From Streptomyces sp. Ncost-T10-10d (GTDB lineage Bacteria; Actinomycetota; Actinomycetes; Streptomycetales; Streptomycetaceae): a stretch of DNA of 64,000 bases. Within the stretch, counting starts at the first letter, position 1, and every line of letters starts with the position of its first letter. The position numbers and the translations under genes are program-made. Under the pieces are notes generated by a model that searched no databases, had not been told where the DNA came from, and was given only the letters and a program-made list of their open reading frames with translations. The stretch is taken from contig NZ_FMDF01000049.1 of the NCBI RefSeq assembly GCF_900091955.1, positions 1-64,000 on the forward strand. The letters are read 5' to 3'. Below, one piece after another: positions 63,861 through 64,000 of this stretch.

Positions 63861-64000
63861 CCATGCCGGTGATCTCCGTGCCGCCGAGGCGGACGGTGCC
63901 CGCCGACGCCCGGTCGAGGCCGGCGGCGCACTGCGGGAATGCGGACCTGCCGGAGCCGGACCGGCCCATGACGGCGGTGAACGTGCCGCGCGGCAGGGTC
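63843..64000 (-). pseudogene. Decayed ABC-transporter ATPase fragment, runs off the window
   Basis: Read from the window end on the minus strand: GTFTAVMGRSGSGRSAFPQC, AAGLDRASAGTVRLGG, TEITGM. This is the MacB/LolD-type ATPase N-terminal region, where the Walker A GPSGSGKST has become GRSGSGRSA: the catalytic Lys is replaced by Arg. After TEITGM the similarity stops and no Q-loop or signature follows. The upstream part lies beyond 64000, so the extent is unknown. Confidence 0.6.

Overview
The window is high-GC actinobacterial DNA, most likely from a Streptomyces or a close relative. The evidence is strong G/C preference at third codon positions, GTG/TTG starts, translationally coupled ATGA/TGATG overlaps, a ScbR-like (gamma-butyrolactone-receptor type) TetR protein, a Spo0M-type sporulation protein and a Pls/PosA-type peptide synthetase. 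Everything here was read by eye; no database search was run.

Region 1 (1-16.4 kb) is mixed chromosomal content. It holds an exported metallophosphoesterase with three internal repeats, a HupE/UreJ-like membrane protein, a six-gene minus-strand operon (a DUF1684 protein followed by a complete peptide/nickel-type ABC transporter) with a visible promoter, a HAD phosphatase and a TetR regulator. Two decayed genes lie here: a PLP-dependent desulfhydrase/ACC-deaminase-like remnant (about 12.2-12.5 kb) and a frameshifted C-terminal remnant of a large protein (14.7-16.4 kb) that resembles the tails of DUF4157/eCIS-associated proteins.

Region 2 (16.6-24.4 kb) is a compact unit: a single-module A-T-membrane synthetase of the Pls/PosA family (homo-poly-amino-acid synthetase type), a BPL_N/glutamine-amidotransferase-like protein, a small divergent charged protein and an OmpR/histidine-kinase pair. 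The same direct repeat (TCTCAG-N2-TCC-TCTCAG) lies upstream of the synthetase and in the divergent promoter of the two-component system, which suggests one regulon.

Region 3 (24.4-28.6 kb) has a voltage-gated-channel-like protein, TatA, an unknown membrane protein and Spo0M, then about 850 bp without a convincing gene that contains an 18-bp perfect palindrome.

Region 4 (28.6-63.8 kb) is a contiguous steroid-catabolism cluster, about 35 kb, flanked by an IclR regulator and including a KstR-like TetR regulator. It contains A/B-ring genes (kstD paralogues, kshA, kshB, hsaA, hsaB, hsaC, hsaD), genes for the released C6 fragment (hsaE, hsaF, hsaG), side-chain genes (FadD17-like ligase, FadE34-like fused and ChsE-like acyl-CoA dehydrogenases, MaoC hydratases including a ChsH1/ChsH2 pair, Ltp2 aldolase, thiolase, SDRs, a thioesterase) and a FadD3-like ligase for the C/D-ring intermediate. 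No CYP125/CYP142, Mce4 or IpdAB is in the window. The FadE34-type enzyme and the lack of a terminal hydroxylase fit a substrate that already carries a side-chain carboxylate, such as a bile acid, but that is inference.

Two recurring candidate operators partition the cluster. CCGGTC-N5-GACCGG and its variants sit in front of nearly every transcription unit, usually 70-91 nt before a start codon. An AT-rich motif (consensus GAAATGAATTCTAGTTTTC) occurs before the iclR gene, the thiolase operon and an SDR gene. The window ends in a decayed ABC-transporter ATPase fragment.
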